The position numbers and the translations under genes are program-made. The notes beneath the pieces are model-generated. The model searched no databases. It worked only from the letters and a program-made list of their open reading frames with translations, and had not been told where the DNA came from. Below are positions 35,581-43,865 of a stretch of DNA of 64,000 bases, piece after piece (the first letter of the stretch is position 1; each line of letters opens with the position of its first letter). The DNA is from Lysinibacter sp. HNR (lineage in GTDB: Bacteria > Actinomycetota > Actinomycetes > Actinomycetales > Microbacteriaceae): NCBI RefSeq assembly GCF_029760935.1, contig NZ_CP121684.1:2418001-2482000 (forward strand), in the 5' to 3' direction.

Positions 35581-38500
35581 TTAGCGTGCCGATTCACGTG
35601 CCTGACGGCGACGGGCAACAACAAGCAGCCCCAGGCCCAGCATAAGCGTTGCAACAAGAATCCCCAGACCACCCGCATCGCTTCCCGTGTGAGCGAGTAC
35701 ACCACCCGCCCTGTAGGAGTCGGGGTTACTATAGACATCACAGGGAACCGAAGCGCCCAGGGGCAGGCTAAAGGACACAGGATCCATCACCGTTCCTGCG
35801 GGATAGAAATCACCAAAAGCTTTAACCCCGGCGTTGGTCAGCGTTGCCGGAACACCCGACCAACCAAGCGTACCGTTCGTGGTGCTTCGTGTACCACCCG
35901 CGAGGTTGAGCGTCGCCACCCGCACCTCACTCTCAGACATAACCTGCACACCCGAAGTGTTATTTGAGGTCATATCCGCTAGGAGAACAGCGGTGTTTGG
36001 TCCCGTAAGCATAATCTTGGGGTTGCTAAGGGTTACCTTGAGTAGTCCATTATGCCCGGTGTATGTTACTCCCCCCGTAAAGCTGACCCGACCTACGGAG
36101 TCTTGGGTGTTTACCGTTCCTGTTCCATTCGACCAGGTAACGGTCCCGCCGTCCCCTCCCGTACCGTTTCGCGCCATGTTGCCCTTCGCAATTGGGCCAT
36201 TGATATAGCTATAGAAGCTGTCCTTCACACCCCAGGAAAGGGTACCGCCCGCCACAGATGTGGCCAGACACTGTTGCCCTGTGGTCGCCGTCGGTTGTAC
36301 CCTGCCCGATTCGGACTCCGTATAGATGTTGCCCGTAATGGTGAATCGTTGGGAGGCAACTTCAACGCCCGCTTCATCTGTTATCGCAAGCCTGTGCTCT
36401 CCCGCGGGAAAATCCATCGGAACGGTCCAGCCGAAGGAAACGGCTCCCTCCGCATTCGCCACCTCTTTTCCAATCACCAGGGGCTCCGAGTGCACCGTTG
36501 CCGTGTAGGTGATCCCCGGAACAAGTCCGGCAGCAAAAAAGGTTATGCGCGATCCCGGTCGAATAACACCGTCTCCCAGAACGCTTATGCTCGGGGGCGA
36601 GCCAACAGCTGTACCGTAGCTAAAGGAGAGAGGGTCGGTCGCCTGCCCCCGATACTCTACCCACCCGTCGGGAGACAGTACGTTACTAAATGTTCCGGGG
36701 ATGTTGCTCCAGCGTCGATCAGCAACACCACCCCTCGGCTGTCCCGGGGGAACGCTCAGGCTTGCCACGGTGATCCTCTGTACTGATGCGGCTCCGGCGG
36801 TATCTGAGGTTGATACCTCGGCGGTGAGTACGGTGCCCTGCGCGGAGATCGATACGGTGGGGTCTTTAAGAGCTAGGGAGAAACCGTGATTGGTATTGTC
36901 AAAAACAACAGTTCCTCGATACTTGATGTCGCCAAGGCCGGTTACCGTGTCATAGGTACTTCCGTCTCCCAAAACAAAGTTGAACGTTCCCCCCGCATTC
37001 GCTGTTGCACCGTTACTTGCCACAGCGCTTCCGCCAAATTGAGTGTTGTAGTTGCGGAACGACTCCTTAAATCCCCAGTTCAAACCCCCATCAACTCTGG
37101 GCTGTTCCGGTGTCACCGGGGGCTCTTCGGGGTCAACTACTGGAGGCACCTCCGGGTCAGTCACCGGAGGGGCGTCGGTGTTGCTGAAGTTTACCGCAAC
37201 ATACTTCTCCTGATCCGCGTTCTTCTGACCACCGCCAGCATACGTATACACACCGTAGCGACCGCCCTCAAGAGCATCCAACGAACCCAGAGTAAGCTCA
37301 GCTGTGAAGCTTCCATCCAACGCTAGCTCAACCCACTGGGCCTCAACCGTCGGCTTAAACCTCTCGGGAATCTGATTCAACGTGCCCTGCGTCAACGCCC
37401 ACTTCTGAGCACCGACCTTACGCGCAGAAGGTGGAGCATCCTGCGAGGGCTGCCACCCCTCCAAGAAACTACCAAACACAACATAGTGACCCTGCGGCAG
37501 ATCTGCCGGAACGGGAACGCCTCGACCACCAACGTTCGACGCCGGATCAAAACCCGTTCCCTTCACCACAATCTGATCACCAATATTCACCGGCACGTTA
37601 CCCAGAGGCGTCACACCGTCAGCGGCAAATACCTGCACATCAGGAACAAACGACTCGGGCTCAGCATTGCTGAAGTTTACCGCAACATACTTCTCCTGAT
37701 CCGCGTTCTTCTGACCACCGCCAGCATACGTATACACACCGTAGCGACCGCCCTCAAGAGCATCCAACGAACCCAGAGTAAGCTCAGCTGTGAAGCTTCC
37801 ATCCAACGCTAGCTCAACCCACTGGGCCTCAACCGTCGGCTTAAACCTCTCGGGAATCTGATTCAACGTGCCCTGCGTCAACGCCCACTTCTGAGCACCG
37901 ACCTTACGCGCAGAAGGTGGAGCATCCTGCGAGGGCTGCCACCCCTCCAAGAAACTACCAAACACAACATAGTGACCCTGCGGCAGATCTGCCGGAACGG
38001 GAACGCCTCGACCACCAACGTTCGACGCCGGATCAAAACCCGTTCCCCTCACCACAATCTGATCACCAATATTCACCGGCACGTTACCCAGAGGCGTCAC
38101 ACCGTCAGCGGCAAATACCTGCACATCAGGAACAAACGACTCGACTAGAGGCCCGATGGGCTCGGGGTCAAGAGGGAGCTCAGCCGGAGGCACGGGGGAC
38201 TCGGACCCGGGCTCGGAATTAACAGAGGGTACCGGTTGCTCAGGAACCGTCGTATCGACGACCACCGGCGCTTGCTCAAAAGGCAGCGAAAACGACAATT
38301 GACTAAGCGCGGTACCCTCGGGGTAGCTAAACGCACTCGCGATGACGGGGCCCGCCGTTGCAGACACGGCAGCGTAGGCGGCAACGCCGCCCGCCACTGC
38401 GGGAGAGGCTCCGCTCAGCTTGGCAACCACTCCGGTGCCGGTGGAACCGTCCGAGGCAGCGTAGTTTGCACTGAGGGTTCCGGTACCCGAACCATCGAGC

Positions 38501-38862
38501 ACAATCCTCGGGTTACTCAGAGTAACGCTAATGCCGTGGCCCGGGTTGCTCCAACTCACCGAACCGCCAAAGACGACGTTTGCTGCTCCCGTTTCGGCGC
38601 CCAAGGACCCGATTCCGGTTCCCCAGCCAAACCGTGCGGGGGATTCGCTCGCGCCGTTTGAGACGCTGATGGTGCCACCACTATTTGCAATATAGGAGTT
38701 AAAAGAATCCATAACTCCCCAGGTAAGGGAGGCCCCCGTCACGTCACCAGGTGCCGCAGTGGCCGTGGTAGAAACACCAGCAATGGCCATTCCCGCGATC
38801 AGGGTCCCCGTTACTGCTTGAGCAAGTATTCGAAAGGGGCGTCTTTTTACGCTTGCGCGCAT
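35581..38862 (-). CDS. Large multi-HtaA cell-surface haem-binding protein with sorting signal
   Basis: A 1093-residue surface protein. Order: signal peptide (about 1-37); HtaA domain 1 (SLTWGVMDSFNSYIANSGG, about 43-198); Pro-rich linker; two almost identical units of 159 residues about 240-400 and 402-560 (ESFVPDVQVFAADGVTPLG start, KYVAVNFSN end); linker; HtaA domain 2 (GLNWGFKESFRNYNTQFGG); an Ig-like domain (VIRPGSRITFFAAGLVPG); HtaA domain 3 (TLSWGVKDSFYSYINGPIAKG); then LAHTG, a hydrophobic helix and a basic tail (RRRQARESAR). The last part is a sortase-type sorting signal in LAXTG form. Two iron boxes lie upstream. The role is capture of haem at the surface for the HmuT-like lipoprotein. 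Confidence 0.9.
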   Translation of the reverse strand: MRASVKRRPFRILAQAVTGTLIAGMAIAGVSTTATAAPGDVTGASLTWGVMDSFNSYIANSGGTISVSNGASESPARFGWGTGIGSLGAETGAANVVFGGSVSWSNPGHGISVTLSNPRIVLDGSGTGTLSANYAASDGSTGTGVVAKLSGASPAVAGGVAAYAAVSATAGPVIASAFSYPEGTALSQLSFSLPFEQAPVVVDTTVPEQPVPSVNSEPGSESPVPPAELPLDPEPIGPLVESFVPDVQVFAADGVTPLGNVPVNIGDQIVVRGTGFDPASNVGGRGVPVPADLPQGHYVVFGSFLEGWQPSQDAPPSARKVGAQKWALTQGTLNQIPERFKPTVEAQWVELALDGSFTAELTLGSLDALEGGRYGVYTYAGGGQKNADQEKYVAVNFSNAEPESFVPDVQVFAADGVTPLGNVPVNIGDQIVVKGTGFDPASNVGGRGVPVPADLPQGHYVVFGSFLEGWQPSQDAPPSARKVGAQKWALTQGTLNQIPERFKPTVEAQWVELALDGSFTAELTLGSLDALEGGRYGVYTYAGGGQKNADQEKYVAVNFSNTDAPPVTDPEVPPVVDPEEPPVTPEQPRVDGGLNWGFKESFRNYNTQFGGSAVASNGATANAGGTFNFVLGDGSTYDTVTGLGDIKYRGTVVFDNTNHGFSLALKDPTVSISAQGTVLTAEVSTSDTAGAASVQRITVASLSVPPGQPRGGVADRRWSNIPGTFSNVLSPDGWVEYRGQATDPLSFSYGTAVGSPPSISVLGDGVIRPGSRITFFAAGLVPGITYTATVHSEPLVIGKEVANAEGAVSFGWTVPMDFPAGEHRLAITDEAGVEVASQRFTITGNIYTESESGRVQPTATTGQQCLATSVAGGTLSWGVKDSFYSYINGPIAKGNMARNGTGGDGGTVTWSNGTGTVNTQDSVGRVSFTGGVTYTGHNGLLKVTLSNPKIMLTGPNTAVLLADMTSNNTSGVQVMSESEVRVATLNLAGGTRSTTNGTLGWSGVPATLTNAGVKAFGDFYPAGTVMDPVSFSLPLGASVPCDVYSNPDSYRAGGVLAHTGSDAGGLGILVATLMLGLGLLVVARRRQARESAR
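37181..38143. repeat. Tandem 477-bp direct repeat inside the large HtaA gene
   Basis: Units 37181-37657 and 37667-38143 start 486 bp (162 codons) apart. I see a single difference, a T/C change that gives Lys or Arg in IVVKGTGF/IVVRGTGF. Such identity, including at silent positions, means recent duplication or ongoing gene conversion. Confidence 0.93.
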
Positions 38863-38963
38863 GTTCTACACACTCCTACATAGCTATTCAGTCGATATCC
38901 AACAAGATGTCTCCCCCGACACAGCAAAGATCTGGCTCAATCGGAGAAGTTGTAGAGCTAAAG

Positions 38964-38982
38964 TTAGGTAAGGCACTGTTAA
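38964..38982. promoter_or_regulatory. DtxR-like half-conserved iron box upstream of large HtaA gene
   Basis: TTAGGTAAGGCACTGTTAA keeps the left half of the DtxR consensus exactly (TTAGGTAAGGC) with a poor right half. It is next to a better box at 38984-39002. Confidence 0.5.
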
Positions 38983-38983
38983 C

Positions 38984-39002
38984 TTAGGTACCACTAACAT
39001 AA
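38984..39002. promoter_or_regulatory. DtxR/IdeR-type iron box upstream of large HtaA gene
   Basis: TTAGGTACCACTAACATAA matches 15 of 19 positions of the DtxR/IdeR consensus, with both outer arms conserved. It is 122 bp upstream of the large HtaA gene start. Derepression in low iron is expected. Confidence 0.7.
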
Positions 39003-39160
39003 GTAACATTAGCGGTCTCGAATCCAACTGTCAAAGGTTAAATTTAAGTATTTAAGCCATTTCAACGTGCGCTGATAATTTTGTTCACTACGGTCAGAAA
39101 AAAGACGTAAAATGTACCCGCATACAGCATTTACGCCTATAGGAACGGGAGGAACCCCCA

Positions 39161-39562
39161 ATGACCTATTCAGTCAGCCGCAGCGATGACGAGTGGCGCG
39201 CAAACCTCACTGCCGATCAATACAGAATACTGCGCGAAGCGGGAACCGAGCGCGCCTGGACCGGTGCCCTGTTAAACGAAGAGCGCGCGGGCCTCTACGC
39301 CTGCGCAGCGTGTGGCAATGAGCTCTTCAAGTCGGGCACAAAATTCGATTCCGGATGCGGCTGGCCCAGCTTCTACGAATCGATCAAACCCGAAGCCGTC
39401 GAATTATTGGTAGACGATAGCCTCGGTATGACCCGCACTGAGGTACGTTGCGCCCGCTGCGGCTCACACCTCGGTCACGTCTTCGACGACGGTTATGGCA
39501 CCCCCACGGGTGATAGATATTGCATGAACTCTCTCGCACTCAGTTTTTCTCCTGATGAGTAA
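39161..39562 (+). CDS. msrB: Peptide methionine-(R)-S-oxide reductase
   Basis: MsrB reduces R-methionine sulfoxide in oxidised proteins. The 133-residue protein shows two zinc CXXC pairs (CAACGNEL and RCARCGSHLGHVF), the substrate-binding FDSGCGWPSFYE, and the catalytic cysteine in RYCMNSLAL. GGGAGGA precedes the ATG. Its last 8 bp overlap the nitroreductase start, so the two form an operon, perhaps for oxidative stress. Confidence 0.95.
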   Translation: MTYSVSRSDDEWRANLTADQYRILREAGTERAWTGALLNEERAGLYACAACGNELFKSGTKFDSGCGWPSFYESIKPEAVELLVDDSLGMTRTEVRCARCGSHLGHVFDDGYGTPTGDRYCMNSLALSFSPDE

Positions 39563-40097
39563 GATTTATGACGCGTTTCGCAATCGGCGCTCACTCTCCA
39601 AGGTCACCGCAGAGACTCCCAGCACTGAAGACCTCCTACACATTATTGAGGCGGCAGGAAGAATTCCAGACCACAGCTCCCTGCATCCGTGGCGTGTAAT
39701 CGAGATTCGCGGCAGCGGTCGCGCCCAAGTGGGACAGGCCCTCGCTCAAGCGGAGGCAAAACCGGACAGCACCAATAAATACGTTCAAAAGGCACAGCGT
39801 GCGGAGCTCCTACTCGCGGTGGTTTTCTCTCCCAGGGCCAGCAAAAAGGTTCCCGAGTGGGAGCAAGAAGCGGTGGCAGCAGGCATTGCCCACTCCCTCG
39901 TGATTCTTCTTGAGGATGCGGGATGGGGCGTGATCTGGAGAACCGGACACAACGTCCGAACCCAGCCCGTTCATCAAGCACACAGACTGGCACCCGAAGA
40001 AAAACTGATGGGTTGGCTTTATGTGGGAGGCCGCACAGACGCACACCCCGAACCGCGAAAATCGATTAATCCCCGCGAGTTCCTTAGCGAGCTCTAG
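39555..40097 (+). CDS. Nitroreductase-family flavoprotein
   Basis: A 180-residue FMN enzyme of the small (YdjA-like) nitroreductase type: FRNRRSLSKVT for FMN phosphate binding, IIEAAGRIPDHSSLHPWRVIEI, then SLVILLEDAGWGVIWRTG and MGWLYVGGRT. Substrate unknown; such enzymes use NAD(P)H to reduce quinones or nitro compounds. Its start lies within the end of msrB, and its 3' end overlaps the convergent transporter gene by 14 bp. Confidence 0.9.
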   Translation: MSKIYDAFRNRRSLSKVTAETPSTEDLLHIIEAAGRIPDHSSLHPWRVIEIRGSGRAQVGQALAQAEAKPDSTNKYVQKAQRAELLLAVVFSPRASKKVPEWEQEAVAAGIAHSLVILLEDAGWGVIWRTGHNVRTQPVHQAHRLAPEEKLMGWLYVGGRTDAHPEPRKSINPREFLSEL

Positions 40098-41034
40098 GGC
40101 GTGAAGACGCGCTGGAAACAACCACCGCCACCAGGGCAATCACAACACCCAGAATTGTGGTTGCGGTCGGCGCATTATTTCCCAGAGGAAAAGCAAAGTC
40201 GAGAAAAAGCGAACAGATAAGCTGACCGCTTACACTCGCAAGGCCCAGCAAAAGAACCCCCGTTCTCTTCACAAGAATCGCCAGGCCACCAATAAACACG
40301 CAGCCGATAACCCCGCTCAGATAGAGCCACGGTTCGGCCGGAAAACGCACGGGAAACTCGGTAAAAAACGTGCGCACTGCCGTGGCAATCACAAGAATGC
40401 TCGTTCCCACCAAGAAATTCACAAAGGTAGCGGCAATGGCGCTGTGGGCGAGGGCACGAACGCGCCCGTTAACCGCCAATTGCCAGGCCGTTCCAAATCC
40501 CGCAACCAGCGGCATAATAAACCACAGCAAAGACCCTCCATCACCCCACTCTCCGCTAACCGTCACTCCCACCGCACAGAGGCACAGCAACACCCCTATC
40601 ACCCTTCCGGGGGTTGGAGAAATTTTTCCCCCGGGCCCCACACCCCAGGAATCAAGCACAACGGCAAACGCTGTCTGGCCGGCAACAACGCCAACCGTAA
40701 AGAGGGCAACCCCAAGGATTCCCGCGCTCACCCCCTGGGAAAGAACCAAAAAAGCCCCCGCAACACCACCAAAGAGTGACCACACAGAAAATTCCCGCGC
40801 GCGCAACGCCTGCCAGAGCAATCGCACACCGGCACGCGCCGATCCGCTCAATCCCAGAAGCACCGAGATAACCAAAAGTCCCGAACCAAAGGAGTAGGCA
40901 GCCGCTACAAAACCATCGCTAAGAGCCACACCTAGCTGACCCGTTATCCGGGTCTGGACGGCCACCAGGGCCCCGCAGAGCATGACGGCACAGAGGGCAA
41001 TCCACAGAGGAACTTGGCGGGATTTTGTGGTCAT
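40084..41034 (-). CDS. DMT-superfamily transporter (DUF606/YdcZ type)
   Basis: A membrane protein of about 316 residues with ten predicted helices in two tandem DUF606/YdcZ halves (IALCAVMLCGALVAVQTRITGQLGVAL and WQLAVNGRVRALAHSAIAATFVNFLVGTS are the paired conserved segments). Substrate unknown. I start at the ATG 41032-41034; AAGAGG abuts it directly and TATAGT lies seven bases upstream, so the message is probably leaderless. A longer frame to 41058 is possible. Confidence 0.85.
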   Translation of the reverse strand: MTTKSRQVPLWIALCAVMLCGALVAVQTRITGQLGVALSDGFVAAAYSFGSGLLVISVLLGLSGSARAGVRLLWQALRAREFSVWSLFGGVAGAFLVLSQGVSAGILGVALFTVGVVAGQTAFAVVLDSWGVGPGGKISPTPGRVIGVLLCLCAVGVTVSGEWGDGGSLLWFIMPLVAGFGTAWQLAVNGRVRALAHSAIAATFVNFLVGTSILVIATAVRTFFTEFPVRFPAEPWLYLSGVIGCVFIGGLAILVKRTGVLLLGLASVSGQLICSLFLDFAFPLGNNAPTATTILGVVIALVAVVVSSASSRPRAR

Positions 41035-41113
41035 CCTCTTACTATAGGGCCCCCACAAAGCTAACGATTCTCAGCACCCCTACAAGCAAACTGAAACAGC
41101 TCACAAGCACTAA

Positions 41114-41127
41114 TAGACTATAGTCTA
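41114..41127. promoter_or_regulatory. Perfect 14-bp palindrome upstream of acyl-CoA dehydrogenase
   Basis: TAGACTATAGTCTA is a perfect inverted repeat, 33 bp before the ATG, and includes a TATAGT -10-like hexamer. Its size and form suit a TetR- or MarR-type repressor. The cognate regulator is not evident in the window. Confidence 0.55.
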
Positions 41128-41159
41128 ACTATCGCACGAGACAAAGGAGATTCCTGATC

Positions 41160-42341
41160 ATGGCCGATTATGAGCTTAGCGCTCCTCTCGATACCGACTA
41201 CTACGGCATATTTGAAGATGTTCCCGCAGAAGATCGCGCCGCATGGATGCGGGCCCGCAGCTTTATCAATGAGGTTCTCCCCGAGGTCAACGAGGCCTGG
41301 GATAAGGCAGAATATCCCCTCCGATGGGCTCGGCGCCTGGGTGAACTTGACCTCCTCAACGACGGTGTTGTTGGCGAGGGACTCAACACTATCAGCCCTC
41401 TCGCCGCGGGTCTTGTGAGTATGGAACTCTCACGCGGAGACGGTTCCATCGGTACCATCCTCGGGGTTCAAGCGGGACTGGCCCTCCGAACCATCGCCAT
41501 GCACGGGAGCCCGGAACAAAAAGCACGATGGCTGGGTCCGCTCTCGCGCGGCGAAGAGCTGGGGGCTTTTGCTCTCACCGAGCCCGAGCACGGTTCCGAC
41601 TCGGTTTCGCTCAAGACACAGGCCGTTCGCGACGGTGACGGCTGGATCATTAACGGCCAGAAGAAATGGATCGGCAACGGCTCGGTGGGAGACGTCACGA
41701 TCACCTGGGCCCGCGATGAAGAGGGCAATGTACGCGGCTTTCTTGTCCCACAGGACACCCCCGGGTATACCGCTACAACCATTACCGGAAAGGTTTCACT
41801 CCGCGCAATTCACCAGGCTCTCATTACCTATAGCAACGTTCGAGTCCCAGATTCCGCTCTCCTCCCCGGCGCCCGCACGTTTGCCGACACCGCAAAAATT
41901 CTCTACGCCACACGATTGGGCGTTGCCTGGGGGGCACTGGGACACGCCCTCGCCCTCTACGAGGCGGCCCTCACCTATGCCAAGCAGCGGGTTCAATTCG
42001 GCAAGCCACTTGCGTCTTTTCAAATGGTTCAGGAGCGCCTCACAGAGATGCTCACCGACCTCACCTCGATGCAGTTACACTGTCTCACCCTCACTCGCAG
42101 AGATGCCGCAGGAACTATCACCCCCACCCAGGCCTCGTTGGCAAAATATCACAACACCCGAACAGCCCGCAGGATAGCCCAGACCGCGCGTGACCTGTTG
42201 GGCGGTAACGGCATTCTGCTTGAACACCACGTGATCCGACACTTTGCCGATATTGAGGCGCTACACACCTACGAGGGCACTGAAAGTGTTCAGGCTCTTC
42301 TCGTGGGCCGTGATATCACGGGCAAGGGAGCATTCACCTAG
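41160..42341 (+). CDS. Acyl-CoA dehydrogenase, glutaryl-CoA-dehydrogenase-like
   Basis: A 393-residue FAD-dependent acyl-CoA dehydrogenase. FAD and substrate segments are ELGAFALTEPEHGSDSVSLKT and WIINGQKKWIGNGSVGDVTITWA; the C-terminal domain has RVQFGKPLASFQMVQERL and the catalytic glutamate in HTYEGTESVQALLVGRDITG. This ending and the overall alignment resemble the glutaryl-CoA dehydrogenase branch more than short-chain enzymes, but the substrate is not proved. AAAGGAG lies upstream. It is monocistronic, with a palindromic operator before it and a perfect 14-bp terminator after it. Confidence 0.9.
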   Translation: MADYELSAPLDTDYYGIFEDVPAEDRAAWMRARSFINEVLPEVNEAWDKAEYPLRWARRLGELDLLNDGVVGEGLNTISPLAAGLVSMELSRGDGSIGTILGVQAGLALRTIAMHGSPEQKARWLGPLSRGEELGAFALTEPEHGSDSVSLKTQAVRDGDGWIINGQKKWIGNGSVGDVTITWARDEEGNVRGFLVPQDTPGYTATTITGKVSLRAIHQALITYSNVRVPDSALLPGARTFADTAKILYATRLGVAWGALGHALALYEAALTYAKQRVQFGKPLASFQMVQERLTEMLTDLTSMQLHCLTLTRRDAAGTITPTQASLAKYHNTRTARRIAQTARDLLGGNGILLEHHVIRHFADIEALHTYEGTESVQALLVGRDITGKGAFT

Positions 42342-42382
42342 AGAAGGCCACCGACACTCTGTAAAGGCTCAGAGATCTCAGA

Positions 42383-42430
42383 AACTGCGCCTGCGGAGAG
42401 TACAGGACGGCACTCCCCGCAGGCGCAGTT
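42383..42430. terminator. Terminator between acyl-CoA dehydrogenase and DUF4097 gene
   Basis: AACTGCGCCTGCGG and CCGCAGGCGCAGTT form a perfect 14-bp stem with a 20-base loop, between two convergent genes. Confidence 0.85.
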
Positions 42431-42436
42431 CCAGGT

Positions 42437-43213
42437 TTAGCGCTCGGCACGCACCGAGACATCACCAATCTGGCTCACAACATCAATGATCCGATCTTCC
42501 GACGGATCATTCGTGAGACCGCTCACCGACACCTTACCGAAGTCGCTGTCTGCCAAAATCCGGTACGATCCGGGGACAGCCTCGATCGACACGCTACCAA
42601 TTTCTGTCGCAACACGAATACTACTTGTTGCTGCACTCTGAAGCGCGGAAACTCTCACATCGCCCACACGAGACTCAACATCAACACTGTCGATGTGTGT
42701 TTCTATCCTGATGTCACCCACCTCGTTATCCACTCTGACCTGTTCAAGAACATCACCGCTCCGTGTGGGAAGGGTGATGGTGATATTATTCTCACCTCCA
42801 CCTGTCCAGGCCAAAGGGAAGGGTCTCTCCGCTGTGATCTGGAGTACCCCATTGGAAGTTTTTGTCGTGGCCGATGACCCGGGGAAAAAACCTTGATTCT
42901 CACTCTCAATACGTACCGAGGGATATTCCAGCCGGGCGTCTTCCCTAATAGTGACACTGCCCATCGGTATATCAACCACGATTCTTTCAAACCGCTCGTG
43001 AACCAAAGATTCGTGGTTTGTGGTCACGCCGAAGCTAAAAATACCACCCAGAGTTGCCCCGCCGATGGCTGTGAGAGCAATCAAGAGGCCCACAATTAAC
43101 AGAACAAGCCGAAGCGGGCCTCGGGCTGACGCTGGTGCACCATGCTGCTGTGCGGGGGATGGGTTCGGTGAGGTTGTCATACTCAATCTTTCGTTATGCT
43201 TTTTGTGTTCCAT
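42437..43213 (-). CDS. DUF4097-family membrane-anchored beta-strand repeat protein
   Basis: A 258-residue protein with a short Pro/Ala-rich cytoplasmic N-terminus, one membrane helix (LRLVLLIVGLLIALTAIGGA) and a DUF4097 beta-repeat domain (IVVDIPMGSVTIRED, VDNEVGDIRIETHIDSVDVESRVGDVRVSAL, ATEIGSVSIEA). The start at 43213 has GGGAGG nine bases upstream and overlaps the stop of the response-regulator gene. It is the last gene of a kinase-regulator-effector operon; such proteins are often the output or sensor partner of envelope-stress two-component systems. Function itself unknown. Confidence 0.85.
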   Translation of the reverse strand: MEHKKHNERLSMTTSPNPSPAQQHGAPASARGPLRLVLLIVGLLIALTAIGGATLGGIFSFGVTTNHESLVHERFERIVVDIPMGSVTIREDARLEYPSVRIESENQGFFPGSSATTKTSNGVLQITAERPFPLAWTGGGENNITITLPTRSGDVLEQVRVDNEVGDIRIETHIDSVDVESRVGDVRVSALQSAATSSIRVATEIGSVSIEAVPGSYRILADSDFGKVSVSGLTNDPSEDRIIDVVSQIGDVSVRAER

Positions 43214-43863
43214 TACGAATCGCCTCCCAGATACTTGAGAACCGCTAGGACACGGCGATTTTCGTTTTCTGTCGGACTGAGACCAAATTTAGAGAAGATA
43301 GAACTAACGTGTTTCTCCACGGCCCCGTCACCCACCACAAGCTCCGCCGCGATAGCGGAGTTTGACCGTCCCTCCGCCATCAGCTTGAGGACGTCTTGCT
43401 CACGAGGGGTGAGAGAATCAATACCGTTTCTCTTTCTTGTTCTTGCCACAATCTGTGCCACCACCTCCGGGTCTAACACTGTTCCCCCACCGTCGATCCT
43501 CTCCACAGCGGTGAGAAATTCTTCAACATCCGCAACTCTGTCTTTGAGTAGGTACCCGAACCCCCCGTTGTTATCCCCAATAAGGTCGGCCGCATATCGT
43601 TCCTCCACATACTGCGAAAGAACGAGCACACGTACCTCGGGGCTCTGAGAGCGGATGATGGCGGCCGCCCTTATCCCCTCGTCGGTAAAGGTGGGCGGCA
43701 TTCGCACATCAACAATTGCCAGATCCGGGAGCGCTGCGGCAACTCTCTCGAGTAAATCTTTAGCGTTATCTACCGCATCAACAATTTCGTGCCCTGCCTC
43801 GGTAAGAAGGCGTTCAAGCCCAACCCTGAGGAGAACGGAATCCTCCGCAATAATGATTCGCAT
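43213..43863 (-). CDS. LuxR/NarL-family response regulator
   Basis: A 216-residue regulator. The receiver has phosphoacceptor Asp52 (LAIVDVRMP), VLVLSQY and GYLLKDRV; the C-terminal HTH reads LTPREQDVLKLMAEGRSNSAIA. I start at the ATG 43861-43863 (MRIIIAEDSV), with GGAGG nine bases upstream; a longer frame overlaps the kinase. It follows the kinase stop directly and precedes the DUF4097 gene by an overlap. Confidence 0.93.
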   Translation of the reverse strand: MRIIIAEDSVLLRVGLERLLTEAGHEIVDAVDNAKDLLERVAAALPDLAIVDVRMPPTFTDEGIRAAAIIRSQSPEVRVLVLSQYVEERYAADLIGDNNGGFGYLLKDRVADVEEFLTAVERIDGGGTVLDPEVVAQIVARTRKRNGIDSLTPREQDVLKLMAEGRSNSAIAAELVVGDGAVEKHVSSIFSKFGLSPTENENRRVLAVLKYLGGDS

Positions 43864-43865
43864 GG

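Noticed and set aside
36052..38222. Plus-strand frames within the large HtaA gene, including two identical short ones
   Set aside because: They only reflect the 477-bp repeat read in antisense.
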